From Membranihabitans maritimus (GTDB lineage: Bacteria; Bacteroidota; Bacteroidia; Chitinophagales; Saprospiraceae), in the NCBI RefSeq assembly GCF_021729145.1, contig NZ_JAJSLW010000002.1, positions 310,001 to 374,000 on the forward strand: a DNA stretch of 64,000 nucleotides, given 5' to 3'. Numbering within the stretch: the first letter of the stretch is position 1; every line of letters starts with the position of its first letter. The notes under the pieces are model-generated. The model was not told where the DNA came from, made no database searches, and saw only the letters and a list, made by a program, of their open reading frames with translations. The translations under genes and the position numbers were made by a program. Below, piece after piece: positions 17,441-26,426 of the stretch.

Positions 17441-18619
17441 TCACCAATCTCCCACACTTCCGTCAGCATAAAATGTCCTTTGTAAGACCTCTTGTTGAAA
17501 CGGATGTTTTTTAATGACATCTTCGTTAATTTCAATACCTAATCCCGGTTTTTCATTGGGTCTGACTATTCGGCCTATTTTTTCAACAGTAAAGCCTTCT
17601 GATATGATTTCTTCCCTCCATGGGACGTCATTGTGGACACTTTCACAGATCATATAAGAGGGACAGGAAAACCCAAATTCGATGGATGCAGCAGTACTTA
17701 CAGGCCCTTGAGGATTGTGTGGTGCTATAGATACCCGGTAGGCTTCTGCAATAGAAGCAATTTTCCGTATTTCACTGAGTCCTCCACAATGGGTGATATC
17801 GGGTTGGATTATACTTACGGCCCTTTTTTCGAGCATATCTCGAAATGCGTGAACTCCGATCAATCTTTCTCCACTGGCTATTGGGGTAGATACAGATCTT
17901 TGAATAAGAGCAATATCTTCAATAGTTTCAGGCCAGCAAGGTTCTTCAAAGAAATAGAGGCCATAGGGTTCCAGTGCTTTGGCAAAGAGCATTCCCATTC
18001 TTGGGCTGGGGCGGGCATGACAATCAACCATAATGTCGATTTGATCTCCCACAGCTTCTCTCATGGCTTGTACGCAAGCCACTGCATAATGGATGGGTTT
18101 GAGTCCTTCCAAAGGCATGGTTTCGGGTACCGCCATGGATTTAAAAGCGGTAAATCCTTCATCTGTTGCTTGAAGCGCCAATTCCCCAAATCTTTTGGCA
18201 TCGTTTGGTTGGGTTTCATAAAAGTCTTCCATCTTACCTCCACCGAGATGACAATATAAACGAATGTGATCTCGCACTCTTCCTCCCCATAATTCATGGC
18301 ATGGAACATTATGAATTTTTCCCAAAATATCCCAAAGGGCAATATCAATTCCACTGATAGCCGTACCTCGTACGATACCGTTCCCGTGCCAGAAGTGTTG
18401 CCTGTACATCATTTGCCATAAGTGTTCAATACGTCTGGGGTCCTCACCCACGATAAGGGTAGAAAGATCTTCTATCGCACCAATTACTGAACGCGTATGC
18501 CACTCAAGTGTCGCTTCACCCCAGCCCCATAAACCTGCCTGGTCTGTGTGTATTTTGACAAATATCCAGTTGCGCATTCGGGCATGACATACAAAAGTTT
18601 CTATGTTGGTGATTTTCAT
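17441..18619 (-). CDS. Enolase-superfamily sugar-acid dehydratase (galactonate dehydratase-like)
   Basis: 392 residues of the mandelate-racemase/muconate-lactonizing type. The N-terminal capping domain is about 1-120. Barrel metal ligands are in [19 protein letters not shown] and IASGERL, and the general-base His is in IAPHNPQGP. The Asp-Cys-His and APHNPQGP blocks match the D-galactonate/D-mannonate dehydratase branch, which converts a hexonate to a 2-keto-3-deoxy acid. Cytoplasmic. This is the clearest indicator that the operon ends in acid-sugar catabolism. The exact epimer it accepts is not predictable here. Confidence 0.9.
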   Translation of the reverse strand: MKITNIETFVCHARMRNWIFVKIHTDQAGLWGWGEATLEWHTRSVIGAIEDLSTLIVGEDPRRIEHLWQMMYRQHFWHGNGIVRGTAISGIDIALWDILGKIHNVPCHELWGGRVRDHIRLYCHLGGGKMEDFYETQPNDAKRFGELALQATDEGFTAFKSMAVPETMPLEGLKPIHYAVACVQAMREAVGDQIDIMVDCHARPSPRMGMLFAKALEPYGLYFFEEPCWPETIEDIALIQRSVSTPIASGERLIGVHAFRDMLEKRAVSIIQPDITHCGGLSEIRKIASIAEAYRVSIAPHNPQGPVSTAASIEFGFSCPSYMICESVHNDVPWREEIISEGFTVEKIGRIVRPNEKPGLGIEINEDVIKKHPFQQEVLQRTFYADGSVGDW

Positions 18620-18732
18620 CTATTAAATTTTTTGATAACATTCTGCCCCGAAGGGATTACTTTTTGAGAATTCCTTTGAATTTTTTAATCATTTCCGGTA
18701 TAGATCTTTGATTAAAAAAGTTTATGCTCTAT

Positions 18733-20097
18733 TCATACTTTATTTTTTACAGCGAGCCTGGAATCTGACTTTGACAACAATTTTTTCAAAACTTTTTCTG
18801 TACTTTCCAGAGTGTAATCAATATCTTCAGGAGTATGCGCAAAAGAAATACTTCCTTGTTTGATGGGAAGTGGGAAATTGAAAACACCCTGTTCTATTAA
18901 TTCCAGTCGGTATTTTCGGTCGAAGTCAAAGTCGTGATGATCAATAATATCGTGAAAATCTATTGGGGCATGATCCATGAAGTAAGTACAAAAAGCCGAG
19001 CCCTGGCGAGCTACGAAAAATTCAAGATCAAAGTTTTTAAAGATTTCATTTAATCCTTTCTCAAGGGATCTTCCCAGGTTTTCGACATATTCATATACAT
19101 TGTACTTGTCTGAAGAAAGTTTTTTGATCGTTGCAATGGCGGCTGCGGTGGTTAATGGAAAGGCATTGAAGGTTCCTGCAATCAATACCCTTTTTTCTTT
19201 ATCCGGATGGATGAAATAATCCATGTATTCCTTTTTGCCACCGATAACGCCAAGAGGATAGCCATTGGCTACAGCTTTACCAAAGGTACTGAGGTCGGGT
19301 GTCACCCCACAAATACTTTGGTAGCCTCCGAGAGCATGCCGAAAACCGGTTTTAACCTCATCAAAAATAAGGAGGAATCCATGTTTATCCGCTAATTTCC
19401 TCAACCCCTGCAGATATCCTTCTCTGGGTTTGACGATGCCTATGTTTTGTAGAATCGGTTCTAGCAAAATACACGCCACATCATAACGTTTTAAAACATA
19501 TTCGACAGAGTCCAGGTCATTGAAATTAATTACATGGACCAAGTGCTTACTGGATTCGGGTATTCCAGCTGATATCGAATCAATGGGATATTCTCCAGGG
19601 CTTACCCTGGGACCTATAGCTTCTTTTGTGCTGATTACATTGCAGGCCACATCGTTATGCCATCCATTATATCCACCTTGCATAATTATGATGTGGTCTT
19701 TCCCGGTTGCCGCGCGGGCAATTCTAATGGCGTGATACGTTGCTTCGGAACCTGTAGTGGTTACCTGGATGCTCTCTACACCTGGTATAGCATCGCAGAA
19801 CAAATGGGCCAATTCACCTTCCAAATCCGTAGGTCCGGCCCCCATTAATATGTGTTGATTTTCGAGAGTCCTCCGTACTTCTTCATTGATATCCGGATCA
19901 TTGTGTCCCAGAAATGATGCTGCAAAACCTGCTTGATAGTCAATGTATTCATTATTGTCCAGGTCAATTACATGACTACCCGTTCCTTTTGTAAAGCAAA
20001 TATTTGGTTCGGATTTCCGATTTAGGGATACTACGCCACCTGGTATCCACTTTTCATTTTCTTCTATTAATTCTTTTGATTTTTGCCAATTATTCAT
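18733..20097 (-). CDS. Class III PLP-dependent aminotransferase, glutamate-1-semialdehyde aminomutase-like
   Basis: 454 residues. It has a GSA-aminomutase-like N-terminus (WIPGGVVSLNR), the PLP-phosphate-binding TTGSEATYHAIRIARAATG (near 112-130), FDEVKTGFR (Asp stacking on PLP) and the Schiff-base Lys in STFGKAVANGYPLG (near 269). It lacks the conserved context of hemL genes (no porphyrin genes nearby), so it is probably a catabolic aminotransferase or mutase acting on an amino-sugar derivative of the operon. Intergenic spaces of about 100 bases flank it on both sides, larger than elsewhere in the operon. Confidence 0.88.
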   Translation of the reverse strand: MNNWQKSKELIEENEKWIPGGVVSLNRKSEPNICFTKGTGSHVIDLDNNEYIDYQAGFAASFLGHNDPDINEEVRRTLENQHILMGAGPTDLEGELAHLFCDAIPGVESIQVTTTGSEATYHAIRIARAATGKDHIIIMQGGYNGWHNDVACNVISTKEAIGPRVSPGEYPIDSISAGIPESSKHLVHVINFNDLDSVEYVLKRYDVACILLEPILQNIGIVKPREGYLQGLRKLADKHGFLLIFDEVKTGFRHALGGYQSICGVTPDLSTFGKAVANGYPLGVIGGKKEYMDYFIHPDKEKRVLIAGTFNAFPLTTAAAIATIKKLSSDKYNVYEYVENLGRSLEKGLNEIFKNFDLEFFVARQGSAFCTYFMDHAPIDFHDIIDHHDFDFDRKYRLELIEQGVFNFPLPIKQGSISFAHTPEDIDYTLESTEKVLKKLLSKSDSRLAVKNKV

Positions 20098-20201
20098 GAG
20101 TGATTTGTTATTTCATATAATCTGCTTTCCCGAGATTTGAAGGGAAAAATTAATTTTATTCGTAAGTCTTAATTTTTTTAAGCTTTTAAAGTATACAAGA
20201 T

Positions 20202-21431
20202 TTACTGGGGATCAAAATTTGGTATTCTCATGTGCTCTCCGTCATTCAGAGCCGATTCGTGAGCAATGATTCCCGGAGCCGTATATGCCAATGCTTCATA
20301 AATATTGATTTCCGGTTCTCGATCCTCAATAATTGAAGAAATAAATTCATGTGTTATAAAAGTATGTGATCCACCATGCCCTGAATTATGCTGCATAGGC
20401 TTAGGTAACAAATCCGTTTCATACCATTTTTCCTGATCGTAGGGTTTGAGTTCCGGGTGCGCAACGGTAAATCCACCGTCGTCCTTTACCATTTTGTCTC
20501 CCGCGTGAACTGTGTGTACGGGTTCATTTTTATAGCCCATATAATAGCTCATTTTATCCCCGTTCCATTCCCCTCTCTCGCAATGAGATAGCGCTCCACG
20601 CCAGCAAACTTCCCCTGTGAAAGCATTGCCTTTGTCGGTTTTAAAGAGAGCTGTGGTGTTCCAGAAAGGATTGTCGTACGGGTTCCCTTTCAGGATAGGG
20701 TCGTTATCTCCCCATCCGATTCCGGTCGCATGAGTGAGGCGTTCCCCGGTTACAGCAATTAAAAATGCGGTAACATGGGTGGGATACAACATGGGAGGAA
20801 GACCGTGTCGCCATGTTGCTGTTCCGTTTGGTTCGAAATATAATTCTTCAAGTCCCGGGTGGTAATATTGAGCGGAACTACTCATGATATTTCCGAATTT
20901 CCCTTCCTTGTACATCTTTTTGGCGGTAATAGTTTCCTGCCGATAGGTTGATGTCTCGGCCATCATGTATTTTTTACCACTTCGTTTAACAGCATCAAGT
21001 ATGCGGTAGCAATCGGGGATGGTCAGGGCTGCAGGTACAGCGCAAAGTGCGTGTTTGCCTGCTTCCAGGGTTTGAACTACATGATTAGCGTGGTCAGGTG
21101 CTGGAGTAAATAATCCAACCGCTTCAATTTTGGGATCTTTTAGTAATATCTCTAAAGACTCGTACGATTTGTCGCATTCATAGCGCTTCATTAAGTCCGC
21201 GCGCCTGTCTGCTCTAAGATCACTTACTGCCTCAACAGTGACATTGGGATGTTCATTAAAGTAAAATCCGAGCCCAAATCTTCCGCCCACTACTCCTACG
21301 CGTACTTTTCGAGAGGAAGTGAAAGGTGCGGCAAAGGCGAATCTCGGGGAGACGGCTAAGGTCGCGGCTGCAATGGCTGAGGTGTTCAGAAATTTTCTAC
21401 GAGAAGTCGTTGATTTTGATATATTCATCAT
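20202..21431 (-). CDS. Tat-exported Gfo/Idh/MocA-family oxidoreductase (second copy in operon)
   Basis: 409 residues. A twin-arginine leader (SRRKFLNTSAIAAATLA, about 10-26, cleaved after an AFA) precedes a Rossmann domain (GVVGGRFG near 46) and the C-terminal dehydrogenase domain. The EKP active-site triad is altered: the region after the GKHALCAVPAAL block reads CAVPAA instead of EKP, so the Lys of the canonical motif seems absent. It may therefore be non-catalytic or use a different residue. Export suggests it acts on the sugar before inner-membrane transport. Confidence 0.88.
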   Translation of the reverse strand: MMNISKSTTSRRKFLNTSAIAAATLAVSPRFAFAAPFTSSRKVRVGVVGGRFGLGFYFNEHPNVTVEAVSDLRADRRADLMKRYECDKSYESLEILLKDPKIEAVGLFTPAPDHANHVVQTLEAGKHALCAVPAALTIPDCYRILDAVKRSGKKYMMAETSTYRQETITAKKMYKEGKFGNIMSSSAQYYHPGLEELYFEPNGTATWRHGLPPMLYPTHVTAFLIAVTGERLTHATGIGWGDNDPILKGNPYDNPFWNTTALFKTDKGNAFTGEVCWRGALSHCERGEWNGDKMSYYMGYKNEPVHTVHAGDKMVKDDGGFTVAHPELKPYDQEKWYETDLLPKPMQHNSGHGGSHTFITHEFISSIIEDREPEINIYEALAYTAPGIIAHESALNDGEHMRIPNFDPQ

Positions 21432-21469
21432 TGTTAGTTTTTATGTAATTCAAATAATGTAATTTTTAA

Positions 21470-22954
21470 TTAAAATGGGCCTCCCGAAGTTACCGTAATT
21501 GCTTGGGGTCCTCCGGGTTTGGTACCTCGTATTCCTTTTGGTATTTCTCCCGGTTTATGTTCAATATTTTGAAGCAGCATTCCTGTGCTCCTGTCATACC
21601 AATCTGGTGTTAAATGATCAGGCAAGGAATCATCAGTTGCTTTTTGCCATTTTTTCATTATCTTTCTAAGGGTTTTTAATTCTTTTTTATATGAAGCCAA
21701 TGAAGCAATATTAAATAGTTGTAGCGAGTCTTTGATGCAATTGTATAACTCTTCGCGTGGTCTCGGATTAATAAATATATCGTTTTGGGTTGAAGACAAT
21801 TGCCCATTGTTTTTTAAAAAAATTAAATCTTTAAATGATGGGCTTTTTATGGCATCTGAAGGAGGTGGATTACTAAGTGAGGGTCTTTTATTTATAATGT
21901 ACATGAAGTTTTTGGTTCGCACCATCCTTTCATATGTTTCAAATCCATGCCAGTTGTGTTCAGCAAATATATATTTTCGAAATTCCAGGGTAGGATTATT
22001 AAATAATGACTTGAAACTTTTTCCCTGAAAGCTTGCAGGAATATCTATACCTGCAATATCCAGTATAGTGGGAGCAATGTCTATGGCACTAACCATGGCG
22101 TTACATTCTTCTCCCATCATTTTAATTCCCTTTTTCCACTTTATTACTAAAGGGGTCTTAATCCCACTATCATATAACCGGGTTTTACATCGGGGGAAAG
22201 GTCTTCCGTTGTCTGATAATATTAGTAATACGGTATTGTTTAAAACCCCTTGTGCCTTAAGCTCTTCTTCCACTTCTCCAACGTAATGATCAAAGCGCGT
22301 AATTTCATCGTAATATTTTGCCAGGTCTTCGCGGGTTGATTTTGTATCTGCTAAAAAGGGTGGTGGCTGTATTTTATCAGCTTTATGGGTTCCTGCGAAT
22401 GCATTTTTCCCCCAGGTCCTATGAGGGTCTGTGGAAGCAAACCACATAAAAAATGGCCGATTTTTTGGTCTGTTTTTTATGGTATGTATCCAATCCGATT
22501 CTCCTCCGGGGCCAATTTCTTTATCGTTTATTTTGTCAAAAGACTTTCGCGGATTATCTCCCAAATGCCATTTTCCCGATTGAGCGGTATAATATCCAGC
22601 CTGCTTTAATAATAATGGGAATGTGGAAATATTCTTAGCCAGAGCCCCTTTGTAGGTAAATTCCGGAAATCCTGTGTTGTGTGGGAACCTTCCTGAAATA
22701 ATACTTGACCTGCTTGGGCTGCAGGAACTTGTAGTAAGGTAAGTATTGTTGAACTTCAATCCCTCTTTGGCAAGCCGATCTATATTTGGGGTCGATACAT
22801 TTTCGTTGCCATAGCACCCTAGGTCATTCCATCCCAGATCATCTGCAATGATAAGGACAATGTTCGGTTTATTACTGCCTGATAAGAGTGTTGTGTTTAA
22901 TATTAAAAGGGCATTAAACATAAATCGAATCATAATTGGAAGTACGCTATTCAT
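21470..22954 (-). CDS. Secreted type I sulfatase, SGSH-like (S1 family)
   Basis: 494 residues with a signal peptide (about 9-26). The alkaline-phosphatase-fold sulfatase motifs are complete: IADDLGWNDLGCYG (metal Asp pair), the formylglycine site CSPSRSSIISG (near 78) and SGKWHLG. The formylglycine context, SSCSPSR, and a later DNGRPFPRCKT block resemble N-sulfoglucosamine sulfohydrolase-type enzymes. It should remove a sulfate from a sugar in the periplasm after Cys-to-formylglycine conversion by an FGE enzyme not seen in this window. It shows that the operon's substrate is sulfated. Confidence 0.9.
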   Translation of the reverse strand: MNSVLPIMIRFMFNALLILNTTLLSGSNKPNIVLIIADDLGWNDLGCYGNENVSTPNIDRLAKEGLKFNNTYLTTSSCSPSRSSIISGRFPHNTGFPEFTYKGALAKNISTFPLLLKQAGYYTAQSGKWHLGDNPRKSFDKINDKEIGPGGESDWIHTIKNRPKNRPFFMWFASTDPHRTWGKNAFAGTHKADKIQPPPFLADTKSTREDLAKYYDEITRFDHYVGEVEEELKAQGVLNNTVLLILSDNGRPFPRCKTRLYDSGIKTPLVIKWKKGIKMMGEECNAMVSAIDIAPTILDIAGIDIPASFQGKSFKSLFNNPTLEFRKYIFAEHNWHGFETYERMVRTKNFMYIINKRPSLSNPPPSDAIKSPSFKDLIFLKNNGQLSSTQNDIFINPRPREELYNCIKDSLQLFNIASLASYKKELKTLRKIMKKWQKATDDSLPDHLTPDWYDRSTGMLLQNIEHKPGEIPKGIRGTKPGGPQAITVTSGGPF

Positions 22955-22965
22955 ACTGATATCTT

Positions 22966-23937
22966 CTAATACTTTTCACTTGACTGCTTTATTTTTTCTG
23001 TCGAATATTTGTGAGTAAGTTTTCTAATATCATAAGTGAAGGAAGTAAATAGTTCTTCCCACTTTTGACGGCTTTCCCTGGAATACGTGTAAAATCCTTT
23101 ACCGTTTTTTATTCCCAAAGCTCCTTCCGAAACGATTTTTTCCATTAAAGCCGGAGGTTTGGTAGAGTTATTGAGTTCTGGAAATAAATCTTTCATAACG
23201 GCAAGATATGCCGGAATACCGGTAAGGTCCATAAATCTGAAAGGGCCTGCAAAGGAAATCCAATATCCGACATCATTTCTTAAAGACCGATCAACGCTTT
23301 CGAAGGTGGCATATCCGTTTTCTACCAGAAAGAAAGCTTCGCGGAGCATGGCGTACATTATTCGATTGGCAATAAAGCCCCTGATGTCTTTATGTAAAAC
23401 AGAAGGTTCTTTTTCCCATTTTTTTGCAAGGTTTAGTAGAGTCGATAAATGAGTCGAATCACTTTTGTCTCCACAGATAATTTCCATAAAACGGGTAATG
23501 TGAGCAGGTTCTGCCCAATGTAATCCAAATACACGCTCTGGAAACTGCATATCCTTTTGCAGAAGTGAAACGGGGATTGCAGAGGTGTTACTACAAATAA
23601 GCGCCCCGGAATCTACAATATTTTCGAGTTGCAATAATAAGGCTATTTTTTGATCAATATTTTCTGATATGGTTTCAATAATAATATCGCATTTTCGAAT
23701 CTTTTCTATTGTATGTGAAATGGTTAACTTACTAAGCAAGGAATGAGGGTCTTCATCAATTATTCCTTCATTTTTTTGTTCTCTGAGATTGTTTTTGATA
23801 TTATTCAGAGCGATACTATTTTGGGTTGTATTTTTGTCAAATGCAATAACCTCAGAAGAGGAAGGTAATATGCAAGAGGTGATACTTTGCCCCATCAACC
23901 CAAGACCTACTACGGCTATTTTATATTGCGTTTCCAT
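22966..23937 (-). CDS. 3-hydroxyacyl-CoA-dehydrogenase-fold enzyme (lambda-crystallin/L-gulonate dehydrogenase-like)
   Basis: 323 residues from the ATG at 23937, which overlaps the TAA of the upstream oxidoreductase (TAATG); the open frame extends upstream but only inside that gene. An NAD-binding motif (VVGLGLMGQSI, 8-18), SNTSAIPVS and the catalytic His region (FGLHWAEPAH) belong to the 3HCDH fold. There is no hydratase partner and no CoA genes nearby. The short single-domain form resembles lambda-crystallin L-gulonate 3-dehydrogenase and carnitine dehydrogenase. In this setting oxidation of a sugar acid at C3 is the likelier role. Confidence 0.87.
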   Translation of the reverse strand: METQYKIAVVGLGLMGQSITSCILPSSSEVIAFDKNTTQNSIALNNIKNNLREQKNEGIIDEDPHSLLSKLTISHTIEKIRKCDIIIETISENIDQKIALLLQLENIVDSGALICSNTSAIPVSLLQKDMQFPERVFGLHWAEPAHITRFMEIICGDKSDSTHLSTLLNLAKKWEKEPSVLHKDIRGFIANRIMYAMLREAFFLVENGYATFESVDRSLRNDVGYWISFAGPFRFMDLTGIPAYLAVMKDLFPELNNSTKPPALMEKIVSEGALGIKNGKGFYTYSRESRQKWEELFTSFTYDIRKLTHKYSTEKIKQSSEKY

Positions 23938-25331
23938 TAATCTGCTTTTATTTTTGTATTTCCGCCTGTTTTCATGGAAATATCTACAGGTTGATTTTGT
24001 ACCCATTCGCCACGGGTAAAATCGGGAACATCTATGGACCGGGATCTTTGTGAGACCGATTGTATACTCAGTGGAAAGACAGAACTCCACAATGCTGCAT
24101 CGTATACGTCCTGGTCGAGGGGTATTCCGTTTCTCAGACAATCAATGGTTCTCCAGTCCATAATGAAATCCATTCCTCCGTGCCCACCTATATTTCGAGC
24201 AATTTCACCAATTTTACTGATAATGGGAGGTTCGTATACTTTCTTTAGTTTTTCTATCTCGGCGTCAGAAATCCATTCATGTCCCCTGGAAAACCTAACC
24301 GGTTTTGGAAATTTGCGTGCCATACCTTCGGTTCCGCTAACCAGGTGAATTCTGGAATATGGTCTTGTGGAACTTACATCGTATTGAACAACAATGGTCT
24401 TTCCTTTCCGGGTTTTTATCGTAGTTGTATTTATATTCCCATTATAAGGTTGATTGACAAAATCATTGTAAAACGAATCTGTTTTGCTCTTTTCCAGTGC
24501 CATTTTGTTTAATGAAAAATCTGCACTGGATACGGAAACCAGGAATTCCATCCGGTCTCCTCTATTGATATCAAGGATTTGACATATGGGTCCAAGCCCG
24601 TGTGTCGGATATAAGTTGCCCGTGTTTTTATACATTTCGTGAAGTTCCCACATTTGATAAAATCGATCTTTATCAAAAAGATATTCTTTAAGGTCGTGGA
24701 TATAAGCGCCTTCACAGTGAATAATTTCTCCGAAAAAGCCATCTCTGGCCATGTTCAACATCAGCATTTCTTCGAAATCGTAACAGCAATTTTCTGTCAT
24801 CATGCAATGCTTTCGGGTTTTTTCCGAGGTTTCCACTAATTTCCAGCAGTCTTCAATTGTTTGAGCAGCGGGAACCTCTACACAAACATGTTTGTCATTT
24901 TCCATAGACATAAGTGCCATGGGTGTGTGCCACCGCCAGGGAGTGAGTATATAGATCAGGTCAATATCTTTTCTTTCGCATACTTTTTTCCATATATTCT
25001 CAGTTCCGGAGTATTCATCGGGAAAGTGCTTGAATTCCTTACAATACTCCATCCCTTCCCTAACCCTTTCGGGTCTCAGGTCACATAGAGCCTTAATTTC
25101 GACCCCCTCGATTTTGCACATTCTTTTTACAGCACTCATTCCCCGGTTTCCGATCCCAATGAACCCAATTCTTACGGTATCCAGTATGGGTGCTGCGTAT
25201 CCGCTCATGTTGAATTCCGATTTCACATTTTCAGTAGTATGGCTGAAAAATGGTGTGGATGAAGGCATCATGCTCCATCCCGTAAGTGCCGTTCCGCTTT
25301 TCTTAATAAAGTTTCTTCTGCTGTTTTCCAT
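23937..25331 (-). CDS. Tat-exported Gfo/Idh/MocA-family oxidoreductase
   Basis: 464 residues. It has a twin-arginine leader (NSRRNFIKKSG, 3-13). The Rossmann motif FIGIGNRG lies near residue 53, followed by CDLRPE, TPWRWHTP and an EVPAA motif in the EKP position, where Pro-Ala-Ala again replaces the canonical Lys, as in the second copy at 20202. The C-terminal part has a PTHGLGPICQILDINRGDR block typical of the exported glycosidase-like branch of this family (GH109-like), so the real reaction may be NAD-dependent glycoside hydrolysis. The stop overlaps the next start (TAATG). Confidence 0.88.
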   Translation of the reverse strand: MENSRRNFIKKSGTALTGWSMMPSSTPFFSHTTENVKSEFNMSGYAAPILDTVRIGFIGIGNRGMSAVKRMCKIEGVEIKALCDLRPERVREGMEYCKEFKHFPDEYSGTENIWKKVCERKDIDLIYILTPWRWHTPMALMSMENDKHVCVEVPAAQTIEDCWKLVETSEKTRKHCMMTENCCYDFEEMLMLNMARDGFFGEIIHCEGAYIHDLKEYLFDKDRFYQMWELHEMYKNTGNLYPTHGLGPICQILDINRGDRMEFLVSVSSADFSLNKMALEKSKTDSFYNDFVNQPYNGNINTTTIKTRKGKTIVVQYDVSSTRPYSRIHLVSGTEGMARKFPKPVRFSRGHEWISDAEIEKLKKVYEPPIISKIGEIARNIGGHGGMDFIMDWRTIDCLRNGIPLDQDVYDAALWSSVFPLSIQSVSQRSRSIDVPDFTRGEWVQNQPVDISMKTGGNTKIKAD

Positions 25332-25337
25332 ATTGAA

Positions 25338-26426
25338 TTACTTTAAAAATGCATCTTCTACAAATTCAGGGGAATAATGATTGGATAAAGCCCATTTTAG
25401 GGCAGTTTCGATCCGAATTCCATAATCCTGCTGATAATTGAAATAGTCAGGATAAAAATATTGTTCGTGAACTAAAAAGTCTACAAATGGGGGCAATCGT
25501 CCGTCGTTATCTTTATTACTAGTAAGATGTGATTCAATATCATCTTTTTTGATTGTATCTATGACTATGCTGGTGCGGATAAATAGTAAATTTTCCTGAT
25601 TATCAGTCCAAATAAATTTTTTCTTAATGTTTCGGATTTGTTCCGAATTTAGATAATATGAGACTGCCGGAAGTTCGTTGTCAATATTGAAATACCCAAT
25701 TAGGGCCTTATACCCGGCATCTTTCAAGGCTCTGCATCCTTCCAAATTTGCTGATCCCCAATGTACCGTTGTTACAGGACTCATTACTTCTTTTCCAGCG
25801 AAGCGCAGGATTTCACGGTGTATATTTGCACAATCCTGTGCCACTGTTTGATAATCCGCATTGGTATATGGAGCATCAGGAAATTCCTTTTCAGCATGAA
25901 AGCTCAATCGGATCCAATCAGAATTTGCTTGCCATTCATCTTTGAATTGATCCGTCATTTCTGATAAATCAAAACCTTCGGTTCTGTAAAACAAGTTGAA
26001 ATGTACTTTTGTCCCGTACTTTTGGTTAAGTTCTCTAAAAAGTGATAAAAATGGATTATCAAAGATAGATTTATATTGGTTTTTGTGTTGATTGATATCT
26101 TTTAAAAACCAAATGCAATCATCTATTGAAAGCCGGTACTTATCCTCAAATGAATCCCCTCTGTAAATGAAGATGTTTTCTGAATATCCCGAAGTGAGGT
26201 TAACAATGTCCACTTTATTTTTACCTGGTCGCAATCCAATTTCAGTTTCGAAGCAATGTCCATTGAATTGAGCTTCTTCTCCGTTAATTTTTATGTGATT
26301 ATCACTGGGGAAGTTAATTTGAAAAGGGATTATTAATAGGTCCTTTTCAAATCTTCCGTTCCTGTCTGAGAACCAATCCCCATCATTAATATTGGGGGTA
26401 TTTATCTGGTTTTTTCCATTATTCAT
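25338..26426 (-). CDS. Polysaccharide-deacetylase-like (NodB-fold) cytoplasmic protein
   Basis: 362 residues, no signal peptide. An N-terminal beta domain (about 1-90) precedes a NodB-like barrel with RLSIDDC (metal Asp pair near 102-103), a later SFHAEKEF histidine block and TTVHWGS. These positions mimic the Asp-Asp-His-His set of carbohydrate esterase family 4. Proteins like this are usually annotated only as hypothetical or deacetylase-like. It overlaps the end of the EamA gene by 8 bases and lies 6 bases from the Tat oxidoreductase gene, so it is firmly inside the operon. Removal of an acyl group from an imported sugar is plausible. Confidence 0.75.
   Translation of the reverse strand: MNNGKNQINTPNINDGDWFSDRNGRFEKDLLIIPFQINFPSDNHIKINGEEAQFNGHCFETEIGLRPGKNKVDIVNLTSGYSENIFIYRGDSFEDKYRLSIDDCIWFLKDINQHKNQYKSIFDNPFLSLFRELNQKYGTKVHFNLFYRTEGFDLSEMTDQFKDEWQANSDWIRLSFHAEKEFPDAPYTNADYQTVAQDCANIHREILRFAGKEVMSPVTTVHWGSANLEGCRALKDAGYKALIGYFNIDNELPAVSYYLNSEQIRNIKKKFIWTDNQENLLFIRTSIVIDTIKKDDIESHLTSNKDNDGRLPPFVDFLVHEQYFYPDYFNYQQDYGIRIETALKWALSNHYSPEFVEDAFLK

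Noticed and set aside
18733-20097. hemL (tetrapyrrole biosynthesis)
   Set aside because: The fold is the same, but there is no porphyrin gene context and it sits inside a catabolic operon.
22966-23937. Fatty-acid beta-oxidation gene fadB
   Set aside because: There is no hydratase domain, thiolase or acyl-CoA gene, and it is coupled to a sugar oxidoreductase.
23938-24141. N-terminal extension of the dehydrogenase frame
   Set aside because: It lies inside the upstream oxidoreductase gene; the NAD-binding motif begins just after the ATG at 23937.
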